From assembly GCF_003651185.1 (NCBI RefSeq), contig NZ_RCDC01000004.1, positions 2,218,659-2,282,658 on the forward strand: 64,000 nucleotides of DNA, read 5' to 3'. Origin of the DNA: Stenotrophomonas rhizophila. GTDB taxonomy: Bacteria > Pseudomonadota > Gammaproteobacteria > Xanthomonadales > Xanthomonadaceae. Each line of letters opens with the position of its first letter. Position 1 is the stretch's first letter. The position numbers were made by a program, and so were the translations under genes. The notes beneath the pieces are model-generated. The model saw nothing but the letters and a program-made list of their open reading frames with translations. It had not been told where the DNA came from and ran no database searches. Shown here piece after piece: positions 33,866 to 43,323 of this stretch.

Positions 33866-35352
33866 GTCAGACAGCCCTGCTCGCGAGGGCGCCTCCGCAC
33901 GCGGCGAAACACCAGCCATGCAACAAGAACGAGGGCCAACGCACCGGCAGCAGCGAGCCATGGGACCAGCTTGCGAATCAGCGGCACCGGCCCTCCCGCG
34001 CGAAGCACGGTCACCTCTTCCGCTGTCACGCGCATCTCTGGGTTGCCGAACCGTTGAGACACGTAATTAGCCACCGCAGCCACTTGCTCATCGGTCATAT
34101 CGTGCGCAAAGCCAGGCATGGCAGTCGGCCCGTCTGATCCCTGTCGATGCACGCCGTCCAGAATGGTCATCACTAGATTGTTCGGCGTGGATGCTCCAAC
34201 GGTCGTATTGTGGGTGAGCGAGGGGTAGTAATTGTCGCCTGTGCCTTGGCCATTGGGCTGATGGCAACTGGCACAGGCATTGGCATACAGTCGAGCGCCG
34301 TCGGTGACCCTGTCGTACTCGGTGTAACTGCGGCTGGCCAGCAGTTCCTTACCATTCGGCGTGGTCCTGGCGGCGTCCTCAAGGCTGCGATGGCTCTGGG
34401 GGTCATCGAAGTTGTAGCCGGCGGGTAGCGCCGCAGGGCCGTAGCTGTAAGCGGGCCGCTTTTCCCCTTTTACCGAAGCAGCAGGCACTTGCTTCAGATA
34501 CATGGCCATGGCCTGGAGATCGCTCTCATCCAAATGACGGAGGCTGTGCTCGATGGCTTCGGCCATGCCGCCGGCCGCTTGTCCCTTGCCCGGCACGTGC
34601 CCTGAGGAGAGATACTTCACCAGTTCGTCTTCCGACCAACCACCGATGCCGGAGATGGGATCGGACGTGATATTTGGCGCCACCCACCCCGCCACTTCGC
34701 CGCCGGAGAGGTACCGACTGTTATCGCTCGCCATTAGTGCATTGCGAGGCGTGTGGCAGCTGCCGCAGTGACCCAGGGTATCAACCAAGTATCGCCCACG
34801 TTGCACTGTGTCGTCAGTCGCCGGGGCCTTTGCGGACGTGTCGGGCTTGTCCAGGAACAGCAAGTTCCATGCCCACATCAAGCCCCGAAACTTAAATGGA
34901 AACCCGAGATCGGTAACGTGCGCGGCCTCGGTATCGACGGGCTCCACCCGTGCGTTGAGGTAGGCATACAGCGCATGAATATCGTCGTCGCTAATTCCTG
35001 CGTAGTCCGTGTAGGGCATCGCTGGGTAGAGGCGACGACCGTCGGCCGCGACGCCCTGGCGCACCGCGCGGGCGAACTGCTCCTCTGACCAACGCCCGAT
35101 TCCGGCGACTTTGGAGGGCGTGATGTTGGTGGCATAGATCGTCCCCATGGGCGATTCAATGGTGTAGCCCCCCGCAAACGGCTTCCCACTCGTCCCATTT
35201 GTATGACAGGCGATGCAATCGCCCGCGCGCGCGACATACTCTCCGCGCTTAATCAGCGCGGCGTCCTGAACGGAATCAGCGGCCGCCGCGTTGAACGTAA
35301 GGAAGGCCCCCACTACGAGCGCCACCGGCATCAATGCTGTCATTCTCTCCAT
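33862..35352 (-). CDS. Triheme cytochrome c subunit of a membrane-bound dehydrogenase
   Basis: 496-residue periplasmic cytochrome with a signal peptide and three heme sites: CIACH (46-50), CGSCH (196-200) and CASCH (360-364). A C-terminal membrane helix (WLAAAGALALVLVAWLVF) anchors it. This is the electron-transfer subunit of gluconate-, sorbitol- or fructose-dehydrogenase complexes, passing electrons from the flavoprotein to ubiquinone. The ATG has AAGGAG upstream. It follows the flavoprotein by 4 bp. Confidence 0.94.
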   Translation of the reverse strand: MERMTALMPVALVVGAFLTFNAAAADSVQDAALIKRGEYVARAGDCIACHTNGTSGKPFAGGYTIESPMGTIYATNITPSKVAGIGRWSEEQFARAVRQGVAADGRRLYPAMPYTDYAGISDDDIHALYAYLNARVEPVDTEAAHVTDLGFPFKFRGLMWAWNLLFLDKPDTSAKAPATDDTVQRGRYLVDTLGHCGSCHTPRNALMASDNSRYLSGGEVAGWVAPNITSDPISGIGGWSEDELVKYLSSGHVPGKGQAAGGMAEAIEHSLRHLDESDLQAMAMYLKQVPAASVKGEKRPAYSYGPAALPAGYNFDDPQSHRSLEDAARTTPNGKELLASRSYTEYDRVTDGARLYANACASCHQPNGQGTGDNYYPSLTHNTTVGASTPNNLVMTILDGVHRQGSDGPTAMPGFAHDMTDEQVAAVANYVSQRFGNPEMRVTAEEVTVLRAGGPVPLIRKLVPWLAAAGALALVLVAWLVFRRVRRRPREQGCLT

Positions 35353-35356
35353 GACT

Positions 35357-36967
35357 TCAAATCTCCTTTGCGATGATGTCGCTCGAACGCATCGCCAGAG
35401 CGGCTCCGGTCATGGTTGGGTTGTTGGCTTGCGACGCAGGCATGACGCCTGTGGTGGCCAAGAACAGGTTCTCGTGATCGTGCGTTCGACACTCGTGATT
35501 GACCACAGAATCCCTGGCGCTCTCGCCCATGATGACCGTGCCCATCGGGTGATCCCGGTTCTCCCATACCGAGGTGTTCTTCGAGAACACCTCGGCACCG
35601 AGGAGCTTCTGGAAGTTGAGGAAGTCCAGCTTGACGACCTCTCCGGCCGCCCGAACGTAGTCGTCCACGCTGTAATGGATGTCCAGCAGCGGAAGGCCAA
35701 ATTTGTCCCGGTTCCGACCATGCAGCGAAACACGATTACTTGGGTCGGGAAGGCTTTCAATGTTTGAAGAAATGGGCGTCCAACGTGCAGCCATGTGGCG
35801 GATGCGCTCGTCCAACTCAGGCCCCATGACTCCTTCGCTGAGCAATCTCTGGGTGATCGGCACATTCCCCACAAAGTTCCCGATTTCGTAGCGGATGGCA
35901 CCGTGCTTGGACCGCCATGGGCCATCTCGCCACTTCAACACGTCGCCTTGCTGCACGGGACCACGGCCAGACCACAGGGGCTCGTCGGCCAGCAGATTGA
36001 GCGAGAACGCGTTGTGGTCCATGAGGTTGCGCCCAACCATGTCCGACGAGTTGGCTACGTCGGACAGCAGAAGCAGCCGCGGGGTCTCGATGGCGTGCGC
36101 AGCGATGATGAAGTACCGCGCCGTCAGCCGTGTGCTGTTGCCGTGCGGATCGTGGTAATGCACGGCCACGATTTTTCGTCCGTCCGGGCCTTTCTCGATC
36201 CGATAGACCGCTGCGTTGTCAATCAGCTTCGCGCCTGCCCTTTCCGCCATCGTTGAATGCCGATCGCCGCTGTACTGGGCCCCGATAGGGCAGATGGGCG
36301 AGCAGTTGTTGTTGCCCACGCACGCAGGGCGCTCGCCGTAGGGATCGGTCGCTCGTCCGTTGGGCTGGTAAGTGAAGGGATATCCCCCCACTGCCACCCG
36401 TTGTGCAAAGCGTTGGGAGTAGTAGCTCAGCTCCTGCGGACGCACGGGATACGGAATGCTTCGCGGGGGGTATGGGGCGGCGTTGTGGCCGCTGTAGTCC
36501 GCGTCGTCATCCCCTGAGATTCCCATTTCCACTTCCACCCGGGAGTAGTGAGGCTCCAAGTCGTCGTAGCTCAGCGGCCAGTCGCGGCCAACGCCGTAAA
36601 GCGACTTGAGCTTGAAATCGTTGGGAAGGATGCGCCAGCAGGCACCACCCCAGTGCCAAGTCGTTCCCCCCACCAGTCGAAGCATGCCCGGGATGTACTC
36701 TACGGGCCCGCTGTTTTCAATGTAGCCAGGGTTAAATGACGTTCTCGCCCATTCCTCATTGGGATAGGGCTGGTTGCGGTTGCCACCGTTCGCGCTGACG
36801 TTGCCCGAGTTGCGGAACGCTTCCACGATTTTCCAACGTGGAACGCGCGGACCTGCCTCAAGAAGGATGACGGACTTTCCTTGCCGGGCAAGGTTGTGGG
36901 CGGCCACGCCGCCGATAACGCCGGATCCGACGACAATGACGTCGGCATCGTAAAGTGTCTGTGCCAT
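35357..36967 (-). CDS. GMC flavoprotein subunit of a sugar/polyol dehydrogenase complex
   Basis: 536-residue glucose-methanol-choline oxidoreductase. The FAD Rossmann motif is VVGSGVIGG (12-20). A cysteine cluster C216-x5-C222-x3-C226 would bind the 3Fe-4S centre known in fructose and FAD-glucose dehydrogenase large subunits. The conserved HPMGT near the C-terminus supplies catalytic His. It oxidises a sugar, sugar acid or polyol in the periplasm. It has no export signal itself and probably travels with the Tat-dependent small subunit encoded just upstream. The actual substrate is unknown. Confidence 0.93.
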   Translation of the reverse strand: MAQTLYDADVIVVGSGVIGGVAAHNLARQGKSVILLEAGPRVPRWKIVEAFRNSGNVSANGGNRNQPYPNEEWARTSFNPGYIENSGPVEYIPGMLRLVGGTTWHWGGACWRILPNDFKLKSLYGVGRDWPLSYDDLEPHYSRVEVEMGISGDDDADYSGHNAAPYPPRSIPYPVRPQELSYYSQRFAQRVAVGGYPFTYQPNGRATDPYGERPACVGNNNCSPICPIGAQYSGDRHSTMAERAGAKLIDNAAVYRIEKGPDGRKIVAVHYHDPHGNSTRLTARYFIIAAHAIETPRLLLLSDVANSSDMVGRNLMDHNAFSLNLLADEPLWSGRGPVQQGDVLKWRDGPWRSKHGAIRYEIGNFVGNVPITQRLLSEGVMGPELDERIRHMAARWTPISSNIESLPDPSNRVSLHGRNRDKFGLPLLDIHYSVDDYVRAAGEVVKLDFLNFQKLLGAEVFSKNTSVWENRDHPMGTVIMGESARDSVVNHECRTHDHENLFLATTGVMPASQANNPTMTGAALAMRSSDIIAKEI

Positions 36968-37033
36968 GGGTTGTTCTTGGCTCCGGAGCGGTCGAACGCT
37001 CCAGCTGGGGAGAGCAGGAGGGGAGTCAGTCGG

Positions 37034-37591
37034 TCAGGACGCTGGGGGCTTGTCCTTCCAGAATCCAGGCCCTCCCCTGGCATAGGTGGGAATCACCGTG
37101 ACATCCATGGTCGGACGCCACATCAGCGCTCCTTCGTATGTAATAAATGCTGGGCCGTCCTCCGAACGATCCATCACCTCGCCTACCACGCCCAAGTACC
37201 ATGCGCTGACAATAGCCAGGGCGGTAACCTTGAGGGCGGCGTCGGCAAATACCGGCGATTGCTGCCAGCCGGCCATCGTCGTGAGCTTGCCTTGTCGAAG
37301 TGCTGCATCAAGCTTGGCGAACCGCGCCTCAAAGCCCTTTTCCCGAGAACACAGCGCCGCCCAGGCCTCCTCGGCCATCGGAGGCTGGATTGGGTGGCCA
37401 GTCAGGAGGCGCGAGGCCTCTAAAAAGCCCTTGGGCATTGCGGTTCTATCGCCAGAGGTGAGCGGCTGGCCTGACCAGCGTATGCCTCCGGCAGCGACCG
37501 CCCCAGCTAGGCCCAGCAGCGAAACGCCCAGGAACGCCCGGCGCGAAGCCGATTGCTTCCGCCACTTAATACCGCTGAATTCTTCGTTCAT
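37034..37591 (-). CDS. Small (gamma) Tat-exported subunit of the dehydrogenase complex
   Basis: 185 residues with a twin-arginine signal (SASRRAFLGVSLLGLAGAVAAGG). The body resembles the membrane-bound FAD-dependent sorbitol dehydrogenase / gluconate 2-dehydrogenase small subunit family (ALAIVSAWYLGVVG, TYEGALMWRPTMDV). This chaperone-like subunit carries the folded flavoprotein through the Tat pathway. It is first in the operon gamma-flavoprotein-cytochrome-porin, which is preceded by two LacI-type operators. Confidence 0.92.
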   Translation of the reverse strand: MNEEFSGIKWRKQSASRRAFLGVSLLGLAGAVAAGGIRWSGQPLTSGDRTAMPKGFLEASRLLTGHPIQPPMAEEAWAALCSREKGFEARFAKLDAALRQGKLTTMAGWQQSPVFADAALKVTALAIVSAWYLGVVGEVMDRSEDGPAFITYEGALMWRPTMDVTVIPTYARGGPGFWKDKPPAS

Positions 37592-37609
37592 TCCGTCCTG
37601 CCCGGCACT

Positions 37610-37627
37610 ATGAGAGCGCGATCATTT
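37610..37627. promoter_or_regulatory. LacI-type operator O1 of the dehydrogenase operon
   Basis: ATGAGAGCGCGATCATTT is an imperfect palindrome around GCGC (ATGA..TCAT arms), 19 bp upstream of the small-subunit start. It shares 17 of 18 bases with the site at 37721. Confidence 0.65.
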
Positions 37628-37720
37628 TAAACCAAGAAAAAAGGGCCGCTGCCACAAGAGTCAGCCCAACCCCCTCAACGCTGTACCAAACCGCACCGCG
37701 ACTAGAGCGTATACGCCAAA

Positions 37721-37738
37721 ATGAGAGCGCGACCATTT
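37721..37738. promoter_or_regulatory. LacI-type operator O2 of the dehydrogenase operon
   Basis: ATGAGAGCGCGACCATTT repeats O1 exactly 111 bp away in the same orientation. The spacing is near ten and a half helical turns, so the pair could support a repression loop by a tetrameric LacI protein. Confidence 0.65.
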
Positions 37739-37852
37739 GCCGTACGGGTGACGATAGGCCAGCTGCAATGGGGTGTCAAATCTTTCGCCTCGACACATTG
37801 ACCGCAATCCCGATATCCTTCCGGGCGCCGTTGGAGCTGAACAGGAGCATTC

Positions 37853-38848
37853 GTGGGCCGATACGCCACGCTTGAGGACGTCGCAAAGGCTGTTGGAATG
37901 TCGCGCGCTCAGGTCTCCCGGGCGCTTCGGGGAGATGCGAACGTGCGCCCTGCAACCCACGATCGAGTGGTAAAGGCCGCCGCCGCACTGGGCTACCGGC
38001 CCAACCTCGTTGCTCGCAGCTTGGCGTCCGCGCACAGCAACACTGTGGGCTTGGTGGTGGGCGAGCCCATGAACCCCTTCCACATGCAGCTGGCCCAAGC
38101 CTTGGACGGCGAGCTGATGAGGGCTGGAATGGATTCGGTCGTTTCCTTGCGTGCTTTGGACGATGCATCCAGCTTGGCCGAAGGAGATCGCTTTACTTCG
38201 CTTCGCGCGGCTGGGCTTTTCCTAATCAGCACTCCCTTCAACGAAAGCGCCCTGAGCGAGCTGGCCCGACGCCTTCCCTGCGTCTTCTTGGGCAGCAAAG
38301 TCTCTACACCCGGCATTTCGACTATCAGCGTAGACGACGAGGCGGGCGCTCGAATCGCCGTTGGACACCTGATTGAGCTTGGGCATCGCCACATCGCGCA
38401 CATCGGCGGTGGGCCGGAACCAGCGGTTGCAGAGCGCCGAGACACCTACTTGACAGTCATGGCTGAGGCAGGCTTGGAACCTGTGCTTCAGTTGGCTCGC
38501 AACGACACAGAATCGGGCTGGAAGGGCGTCCACGCCCTTATGCAACGCCCTAACCCTCCGACGGCCATCTTTACCGCCAACGACTTCATCGCCATTGGGG
38601 CCATCAACGGGCTCAATGCTCTGGGGCTGCGAGTGCCCGACGATGTTTCCATCATCGGGTTTGACGACATCCCGGCCGCATCAAGCGAGACGTTGTCGCT
38701 GACAACGCTGCGCCAGGATTTCCGAGAGCAGGCACGGTGGGCTTTCAGCTCGCTCCAAATGGCCATGCGCGATCGTGCAGCGCCAGCCAGCCAGATCGTC
38801 TTGCCGGTGCAGTTGATTCGACGCGGCTCCGTTCGAGCCATAGGGTGA
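37853..38848 (+). CDS. LacI-family regulator of the dehydrogenase operon
   Basis: 331 residues. The helix-turn-helix is TLEDVAKAVGMSRAQVSRALRG, the hinge is NLVARSLAS, and the ligand core ends with AIFTANDFIAIGAINGL and VSIIGFDDIPAASSETL. Translation begins at GTG 37853 with AGGAG six bases upstream. It is divergent from the operon across a 261-bp gap holding two matching palindromes, so it very likely controls it. The ligand is expected to be the dehydrogenase substrate or product. Confidence 0.92.
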   Translation: MGRYATLEDVAKAVGMSRAQVSRALRGDANVRPATHDRVVKAAAALGYRPNLVARSLASAHSNTVGLVVGEPMNPFHMQLAQALDGELMRAGMDSVVSLRALDDASSLAEGDRFTSLRAAGLFLISTPFNESALSELARRLPCVFLGSKVSTPGISTISVDDEAGARIAVGHLIELGHRHIAHIGGGPEPAVAERRDTYLTVMAEAGLEPVLQLARNDTESGWKGVHALMQRPNPPTAIFTANDFIAIGAINGLNALGLRVPDDVSIIGFDDIPAASSETLSLTTLRQDFREQARWAFSSLQMAMRDRAAPASQIVLPVQLIRRGSVRAIG

Positions 38849-39103
38849 TCGCTGCCCTGCCCTAGCAAGTCCACGGCCCTGCTTTGTTGCGTGCTCAACG
38901 TGCAGCGACCGCAGAGCATGGCCGTGGTCGGTCACACCAAGATTTGAGAAAGGCCGTCTCGGAGGAACGAGCCGGCTGCCCACCCAGCTTCTCCACATGA
39001 CTGGTCGCCCAGTAATCTCTCACGAGCCAGACCATACGCGCGCACCAGCGAGCACATTTTCGGCTTGGGGCTGTGCGTTTCGCAACTACTGGTGCATCAG
39101 CTT

Positions 39104-39733
39104 TCAGCGATGACCATCATTGCCCTCGACTATGCTTTGGATCACGCCCTTTAGAATGCGGACTAGGACTTTTCGGTCAGGCATCTGGCCCGTCGTTGCC
39201 CGTAGCATCAGGCCATTAAAGACCGCTGAGACGATCATCATTCGCGCCTTCATCTCAGCGCGGTCAACCCCATCTGGAAGCCCCACCTTCTCGGCTGCTG
39301 CAAGGAACTGCCGAACGACCACTGAGTCGGACTGGCGCAGAATGCGGTTGATCTGGGGATTTCGCGCGCCTTCTGCCGCTAGTTCAAGATGGAGTTGGAC
39401 ATATTGCGGATCCACAAATCTGTCGACCGAGTCATCGACCAGTCTCATGAGACGCTCCGCAATGGTCCCACCAATCTTATCGACTTCAAGCTTTCGCGCC
39501 AATTGAGAAATGTCGTGCTCCTCTCGCTTGGCGATGGCCTCAACGATAGCGTCTTTGTTAGCAAAGTAATGATAGATGTGGCCAGGGCTCATCTTGGCCG
39601 CGTCCGAGATGCGCGCGATGCTCGTGCCGTGGAACCCGTTCTTGCGGAAACACACCGAAGCCGCCTCAAGCACCTGCTGGCGTCGAGCCTCAGCCTTGTC
39701 AATTCCTGCCGGAGTGTCACCGATCTTTGCCAT
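39104..39733 (-). CDS. TetR-family regulator
   Basis: 209 residues. The helix-turn-helix is SIARISDAAKMSPGHIYHYFANKDAIVEAI; the C-terminal domain is of an AcrR-like type. The start is placed at ATG 39733 (MAKIGDT), since upstream codons to 39769 look non-coding. It is divergent from a universal stress protein gene, with a perfect 20-bp palindrome between them. The ligand is unknown. Confidence 0.9.
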   Translation of the reverse strand: MAKIGDTPAGIDKAEARRQQVLEAASVCFRKNGFHGTSIARISDAAKMSPGHIYHYFANKDAIVEAIAKREEHDISQLARKLEVDKIGGTIAERLMRLVDDSVDRFVDPQYVQLHLELAAEGARNPQINRILRQSDSVVVRQFLAAAEKVGLPDGVDRAEMKARMMIVSAVFNGLMLRATTGQMPDRKVLVRILKGVIQSIVEGNDGHR

Positions 39734-39799
39734 GAATGGAACCTCTATGCCCGGGAAATGAGACCACATGTCGCGGCTAATTGTAGTACGATTGGCCGT

Positions 39800-39819
39800 A
39801 ATAGAATGATCATTCTATT
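39800..39819. promoter_or_regulatory. Perfect 20-bp palindrome, TetR operator
   Basis: AATAGAATGATCATTCTATT is its own reverse complement over all 20 bases. It lies 66 bp before the TetR start and 64 bp before the stress-protein start, central to the divergent promoter region. Confidence 0.85.
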
Positions 39820-39882
39820 TACACGCAGGCCGGCCGGCGTTAGCCACGCCAGTCAACACCGATCCTCTTTGGAACGAGAAGA

Positions 39883-40725
39883 ATGCCCACCATGAAAGAC
39901 ATCGCCGTTCTGTTTGACGAGAGCCACTACGGACTGCACGTCCTAGACGCAGCCGCGCGATTGGCCGGCCGACAAGGCGGCCACCTCATCGGCGTGACGG
40001 CACTCAATCATGACCCTGTTCCAATACATGACGGGTTTGCCAAGGGTGGAGCTCTGACAGAGGTTGTAGCTTTGCGTCAATCCTCCATGGCCGCCAGAGT
40101 GCTGAACTGCGGCCAAAACCTCACCAAGGCGGTGCAGCAGCACGGCGTGGATGGCGAGCTTCGGGTTATTTCATATGTTGAGTCAAGCAGCGAATCGTCA
40201 CTCCACGCTCTCTATTGCGACCTCTTGGTTCTGGCTAGCCCAGATATCCCCGGGACCCCGCAAACTTGGTCGGCGCAGTCGATGCTTCGACATTCTGGAA
40301 TCCCTATCCTGATCGTTCCCCGTGCATGGCAGGATCGAGAAATCGGTCGAAGGATTGTCGTCGCTTGGAACGGCAGCAGACAGGCACGGCGTGCCATTGC
40401 TGACTCACTGCCCTTGCTAACCAAGGCAGAGGAGGTCAAGCTTCTGATCGTCGACCCGGAGAGAACCTCAGATCTCCTTGGAGACGAACCTGGTGCGGAC
40501 ATGGCCTCGTTTCTTGCTCGTCACGATGTGCGCGTGGAACTTGTGCGTCTACCGGCCCAAGGCGCTCGAGTTGCCGATGTCATCCTCAACTATGCAGCGG
40601 CCTCCGGCGTAGATTTGGTCGTCTTCGGTGCTTATAGCCACGCACGCTTGACAGAGTCATTGATGGGCGGGGTCACGAGAACCTTGCTTGCAGGAGCTTC
40701 CATTCCGCTGTTCGTGTCTCAGTAA
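39883..40725 (+). CDS. Tandem universal stress protein (UspA-type)
   Basis: 280 residues made of two Usp domains. The first half ends CDLLVLASPDIPG. The second half is more typical, with RIVVAWNGSRQARRAIADSLPLL and the nucleotide-loop signature GAYSHARLTESLMGGVTRTLLAGASIPLFVS. The first half lacks a complete GxxGS-type loop and may not bind ATP. It is divergent from a TetR gene across a strong palindrome. It is cytoplasmic; the stress it answers is unknown. Confidence 0.9.
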   Translation: MPTMKDIAVLFDESHYGLHVLDAAARLAGRQGGHLIGVTALNHDPVPIHDGFAKGGALTEVVALRQSSMAARVLNCGQNLTKAVQQHGVDGELRVISYVESSSESSLHALYCDLLVLASPDIPGTPQTWSAQSMLRHSGIPILIVPRAWQDREIGRRIVVAWNGSRQARRAIADSLPLLTKAEEVKLLIVDPERTSDLLGDEPGADMASFLARHDVRVELVRLPAQGARVADVILNYAAASGVDLVVFGAYSHARLTESLMGGVTRTLLAGASIPLFVSQ

Positions 40726-40921
40726 AGCCTCTGTCAAGGACGCCCCTGCCTCAATTTATTCGTGTTGCGACCATACGCAGTGAACACCTCGCAATGCGCC
40801 AGGAAAAAATCGGCAGCCCATCTGCCGCTCTATGCCGCCCCGGCGTAGGCCCGACGGGCAGTTGAAGACCGAGCCTACGTCTTCCGCTTGACCCGATCCG
40901 GAGCTTCGTCCCGAGACTGCA

Positions 40922-41523
40922 ATGGCGAAGTTCATCGCACTGTAAATGCCTGGCGACACGGTTAGGCAGGATGTCCTTCTTGCAAATGACACCAGCGCCG
41001 AAGGCGTGCGGCAGTTTCCACAGCTCAATGACCTTGAACCGCCAACTGTGTCTGGCGCGATTGTCGGCGTGAATTTGTTGATTCCAGCCGCAGGAATCGC
41101 CTAGCTGCCTAAGCGTGTACTCGATGATGTTCCAAACGTCATGGTTGTGATCGACACGAGCAACGACTACCCCGGCATGCGCGATAGCCGCATTCATAAA
41201 ACCGACCATGCAACTCCCGAGAGCGTTTAGGTCTCGGCAACGATCGGTCTGCCGGTTACGAAGGCCTGGACGATTCAGAAACGATTGCCAAGTCGGGCAA
41301 TCCTAAGGTTGCTTCGAGTCGCTTGGCAACCGCCGTAGCTGTCGACGACGAAGGGCACAAGGCGATCGCCAGTGAGTTGTTCGATGCGGCCGATTTCGGC
41401 TCCCTTGACGCAGGCCTGCTGGCCGAATCTTGGCGTCAGCGGCCGGCGATGCAGCATCCTGCTGCGGTCGGTAACCGGCCCCGCGATTCGCAAGAAGTTC
41501 AAGCGTTCCCCATGGTTGAGTAG
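40922..41523 (+). pseudogene. Decayed third copy of the COG2085 F420-reductase-like gene
   Basis: Reading several frames gives a clear but broken homologue of the genes at 22388 and 43477: VLLANDTSAEGVRQF near 40973, VVIDTSNDYPGMRD near 41141, a stop, VSATIGLPVTKAW near 41232, and in another frame AVDDEGHKAIASELFDAADF to LLAESWRQRP near 41340-41445. It carries stops and frameshifts and is missing part of the N-terminus. The 196 bp between the stress gene and this remnant contain nothing recognised. Confidence 0.8.
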
Positions 41524-41596
41524 GCAGGTGGCCAATCTGGCGATTGGACGCCCGTGTCTTCATGCAGTGGTCGCAGCCGAGGCCAAGGGATGTGCC

Positions 41597-43189
41597 TTAA
41601 TCAGGCGAGCCGCAGGAGAAGCTTGCCGCGTCATCGATGCTGCCCTTGCCGTCATAGCGCGCAATCTGCGGGAAGGGGCAGAGCGGACGGGTGCGCACGA
41701 CCTGGCCTTGCTTGTTGAGCTTCGACGCGATGACCTCTGCTGGCGCAATCCCCTTCTCCACCCAATCCTGCACTGGCTTGAGCATGTTGAAGACGTCGGG
41801 ACCATCGCCGCCTGAGCAATGGCCTACCCCCGGAGCAACGTAGTAGCGCACGAACTCATCTGCCGACGTCTGCCCCATGGTCCTAACGACATCCTGGTAA
41901 TACTCCGTCGCTGCGACAGGTGAAAGCAGCGGGTCGGCTTCACCCATATACATGATCAGCTTGCCCCCGGCACGCTTGAGCGACGAGAGGTCCGGATTTT
42001 GGTGGCTTAGCGCCCAGCTCAGCTTCTTCATGGCGTAGTCATAACCTTCTTCCAGCTCGAGCGACTTGCCCGGATCGTAGGCTGGGTCCTCGTAGACAAA
42101 ACCCGACCAGAATTCGGCGTTCGCGGATGTTCCCCAAGAACCACCTGGCGCAAAGCTCGTCGCCCCCAAAAACATAAGTTCCTGCTCGGCCCCGGGCATA
42201 AAGGGGTCGGCGAGCCGGTCGCCATTTTTCTTGCGGACACCCGTGTAGATCTCGTCAAGAGCACTGGCTTGCCCTTTGGTAAGGCAGTCGTCTCGATCGC
42301 CGCCCGTACATAGAAGCTTTTTCGTATCGACCTTACATTGATCGGCCTGGCTGATCAGGCCATCTTTCAAACCGTCCCTTGCGTCGCACTGTTGCAGCAC
42401 CGCAGCGTGAATGAACGGAATTTTCGCCGGTGGGATGCGTGCCGCCGGATCGCGCACCTGCCGCAGAATATAGGCGGATCCCGATGTCAGCCCCCGGACC
42501 CAGTCCCGCGCCGCGTTGCCCGAGACGATCCCGTCATAATCCTCATACCAGCGCTGGGCGTTGACCATCCCCATCGAGCCACCGCGTGAACAGCCGTTCC
42601 AATAGGAATAGTCAGGCTGCTTGCCGTAGAAAGACGCTGCGATCCGCTTCGCGCCAGTCGTCGAGACATGGACCGCCCGATAACCGAAATCGGCAACCTT
42701 CTGCGGCTGCCCTGCGGCCCACATCAACGAAGCGGGCGCAGAGCGATGGCCGTAATCTGTCGCCATGGCCGCATAGCCCTGATCCATCGCCTTCGACAGA
42801 CCGCTGAGCGATATGGCACCGCCGAACCCGCCCGCGCCTACCCCATAGAAGCGGCCGTTCCAGTTTGCCCGCACAGGCAGCCACGCCTCGTAATAGATCT
42901 CGGACTGGTCAGGCTTGGCGAGGACCTCCACCCGGCAAAATGGCTTTGTGGTGGGTGGCGGCGGCTTCACCTCCCCGCTCCCGTAATCAGGCTCGGTAAT
43001 CTTGAAAGGGGCTTGAACCAATGTCGCGCTGGTCACGCTGATGTCTGGCCCAAGATTGATATTCTTGAGCGCAGCGCAGCGCCCAGCCTCGCCGTCCTGC
43101 CCGCTAGGCGTAGCGGCTTGCACCGGGCCAACGGCGCCAGCCGCCAGGGTTAATCCAGCGAGGTAAAGACTGACGCGCTTATTTGGCAT
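41597..43189 (-). CDS. Exported tannase/feruloyl-esterase family hydrolase
   Basis: 530-residue serine esterase. A signal peptide ends at VQAA. The nucleophile is Ser201 in NGCSRGGSMG, with probable Asp419 (MGEADPLLSP) and His457 (GVGHC). Cys200 and Cys458 beside Ser and His form the family's characteristic disulfide that ties the triad together. A calcium-loop-like CDARDGLKDG lies near 268. The family hydrolyses galloyl, feruloyl or related aromatic esters such as MHET. ATG 43189 has GGGGAG seven bases upstream and is preferred to 43201. It is exported; its substrate cannot be fixed from sequence. Confidence 0.9.
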   Translation of the reverse strand: MPNKRVSLYLAGLTLAAGAVGPVQAATPSGQDGEAGRCAALKNINLGPDISVTSATLVQAPFKITEPDYGSGEVKPPPPTTKPFCRVEVLAKPDQSEIYYEAWLPVRANWNGRFYGVGAGGFGGAISLSGLSKAMDQGYAAMATDYGHRSAPASLMWAAGQPQKVADFGYRAVHVSTTGAKRIAASFYGKQPDYSYWNGCSRGGSMGMVNAQRWYEDYDGIVSGNAARDWVRGLTSGSAYILRQVRDPAARIPPAKIPFIHAAVLQQCDARDGLKDGLISQADQCKVDTKKLLCTGGDRDDCLTKGQASALDEIYTGVRKKNGDRLADPFMPGAEQELMFLGATSFAPGGSWGTSANAEFWSGFVYEDPAYDPGKSLELEEGYDYAMKKLSWALSHQNPDLSSLKRAGGKLIMYMGEADPLLSPVAATEYYQDVVRTMGQTSADEFVRYYVAPGVGHCSGGDGPDVFNMLKPVQDWVEKGIAPAEVIASKLNKQGQVVRTRPLCPFPQIARYDGKGSIDDAASFSCGSPD

Positions 43190-43323
43190 AAAGCTCCCCA
43201 ATATATATGTAGTTAGTGATTATCGAATGACTTTAAGATGTAGTCAGGACGCCGCACATATCTGACACAAGTGCCAGCGGCATATCGAGCTGTATGTCTT
43301 AGCCTCCCTCAGTCAGGAACCTT

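Noticed and set aside
40751..41209. 152-codon minus-strand frame as a gene
   Set aside because: It lies opposite the decayed COG2085 homologue and shows no domain of its own.
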